Shown piece by piece: positions 63,587 to 64,000 of a stretch of DNA of 64,000 nucleotides (position 1 is the first letter of the stretch; every line of letters starts with the position of its first letter). The position numbers and the translations under genes were made by a program. The stretch comes from Lingula anatina (taxonomy: Eukaryota > Brachiopoda > Lingulata > Lingulida > Lingulidae): assembly GCF_001039355.2 (NCBI RefSeq), contig NW_019774569.1, forward strand, positions 436,984 through 500,983. Direction: 5' to 3'. A model generated the notes under the pieces. The model was given only the letters and a program-made list of their open reading frames with translations. It did not search any database and had not been told where the DNA came from.

Positions 63587-63691
63587 TCAATGACCTTCAC
63601 CTTCACTGCTGTGGCCCATGTCCGAAATTGCTTGGTGTAGAAACTTTTTTTGCTGACATAGGTTATAAGTCTCCCAAATTCTAGGGTACAA
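63587..63691 (-). CDS. Terminal exon of the unidentified gene, right copy
   Basis: Same 35-codon exon as 59945-60049, with four amino-acid differences in 34 (Glu to Lys, Arg to His, Asn to Ser, Ile to Ser), all substitutions. Upstream exons lie beyond the window end. Confidence 0.5.
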   Translation of the reverse strand: MYPRIWETYNLCQQKKFLHQAISDMGHSSEGEGH

Positions 63692-64000
63692 CTGTAATGA
63701 AAAAGCAATTATGAGGTGTATCTAAAAGTAACAGAAAAAGGTACCACAAAACATTCTTATACTGAAAAACAGAGGTCAGGTGTCCATTCCATTTCTTTGT
63801 TTTTCAATTATTCCTAAAAAATTCCTCTTATTTTTTGCTCAGAGTGACTAACTGGCATTGATTATTCTAGGAATTGATACGAAGACGAAGCTTAAAATTT
63901 AGATTAATTGCACTTGTTATCCACCTCAAAGAGGTGTACTACTCAATGGGATTCAAGTAAAATACAAATTATTCCACTGTTTGAAGCACCAGCCATGGGA

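Overview
This is eukaryotic, animal nuclear DNA: small exons with GT-AG introns, poly-purine/AT-rich non-coding DNA, microsatellites, many short foldback transposons and clearly metazoan genes (CDC5L, UBL4A, NFYB). The gene set, intron density, TE variety and very high heterozygosity suggest an invertebrate deuterostome, most likely a lancelet (Branchiostoma); that name is inference, not something the sequence states. Single 'n' bases at 16497, 24210, 43897, 52472 and 63387 are contig joins, and at each one the sequence to the right repeats sequence to the left. The simplest reading is that both haplotypes of a polymorphic diploid were laid end to end.

Layout. 1-3.8 kb: the last eight coding exons of CDC5L (+), with a 520-bp MITE in one intron. 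4.5-5.6 kb: an intronless, intact 3-hydroxyisobutyrate dehydrogenase-like gene (-). 5.7-20.2 kb: no recognisable conserved gene; foldback MITEs, microsatellites, a tandemly duplicated ~785-bp unit carrying a small unknown ORF, and a second duplicated unknown ORF at 17.3-18.1 kb. 20.2-29.4 kb: a head-to-head pair, UBL4A (-) and NFYB (+), sharing a promoter. About 3.4 kb of this pair is present twice around the join at 24210, so UBL4A is complete only in the left copy and NFYB only in the right copy.

31-47.5 kb is a transposon-rich block. Its backbone is a broken multi-exon gene of a large uncharacterised family (which I recall as carrying DUF6729), roughly 32.49-45.07 kb, with several nonsense and frameshift lesions. 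Inside it are degraded Ty3/gypsy pieces, an out-of-order duplicate of its late exons, a six-unit array of 160-bp repeats that each contain the start of one exon, and an apparently intact 3.9-kb DNA transposon (39689-43577) encoding an uninterrupted 941-aa hAT-like transposase. That transposon sits in the same exon, with a perfect target duplication. A second, broken hAT transposase lies at 46.5-47.3 kb.

48.8-53.6 kb: a Lys-rich gene (-) and an acidic three-exon gene (+) transcribed away from each other near 50.9 kb; I recognise neither. 55.3-57.1 kb: two isolated minus-strand exon candidates and a 75-bp minisatellite. 59.9-64 kb: the last exon of an unidentified minus-strand gene, present in two haplotype-like copies (59945-60049 and 63587-63691), with two foldback elements and an old ~340-bp tandem repeat between them.
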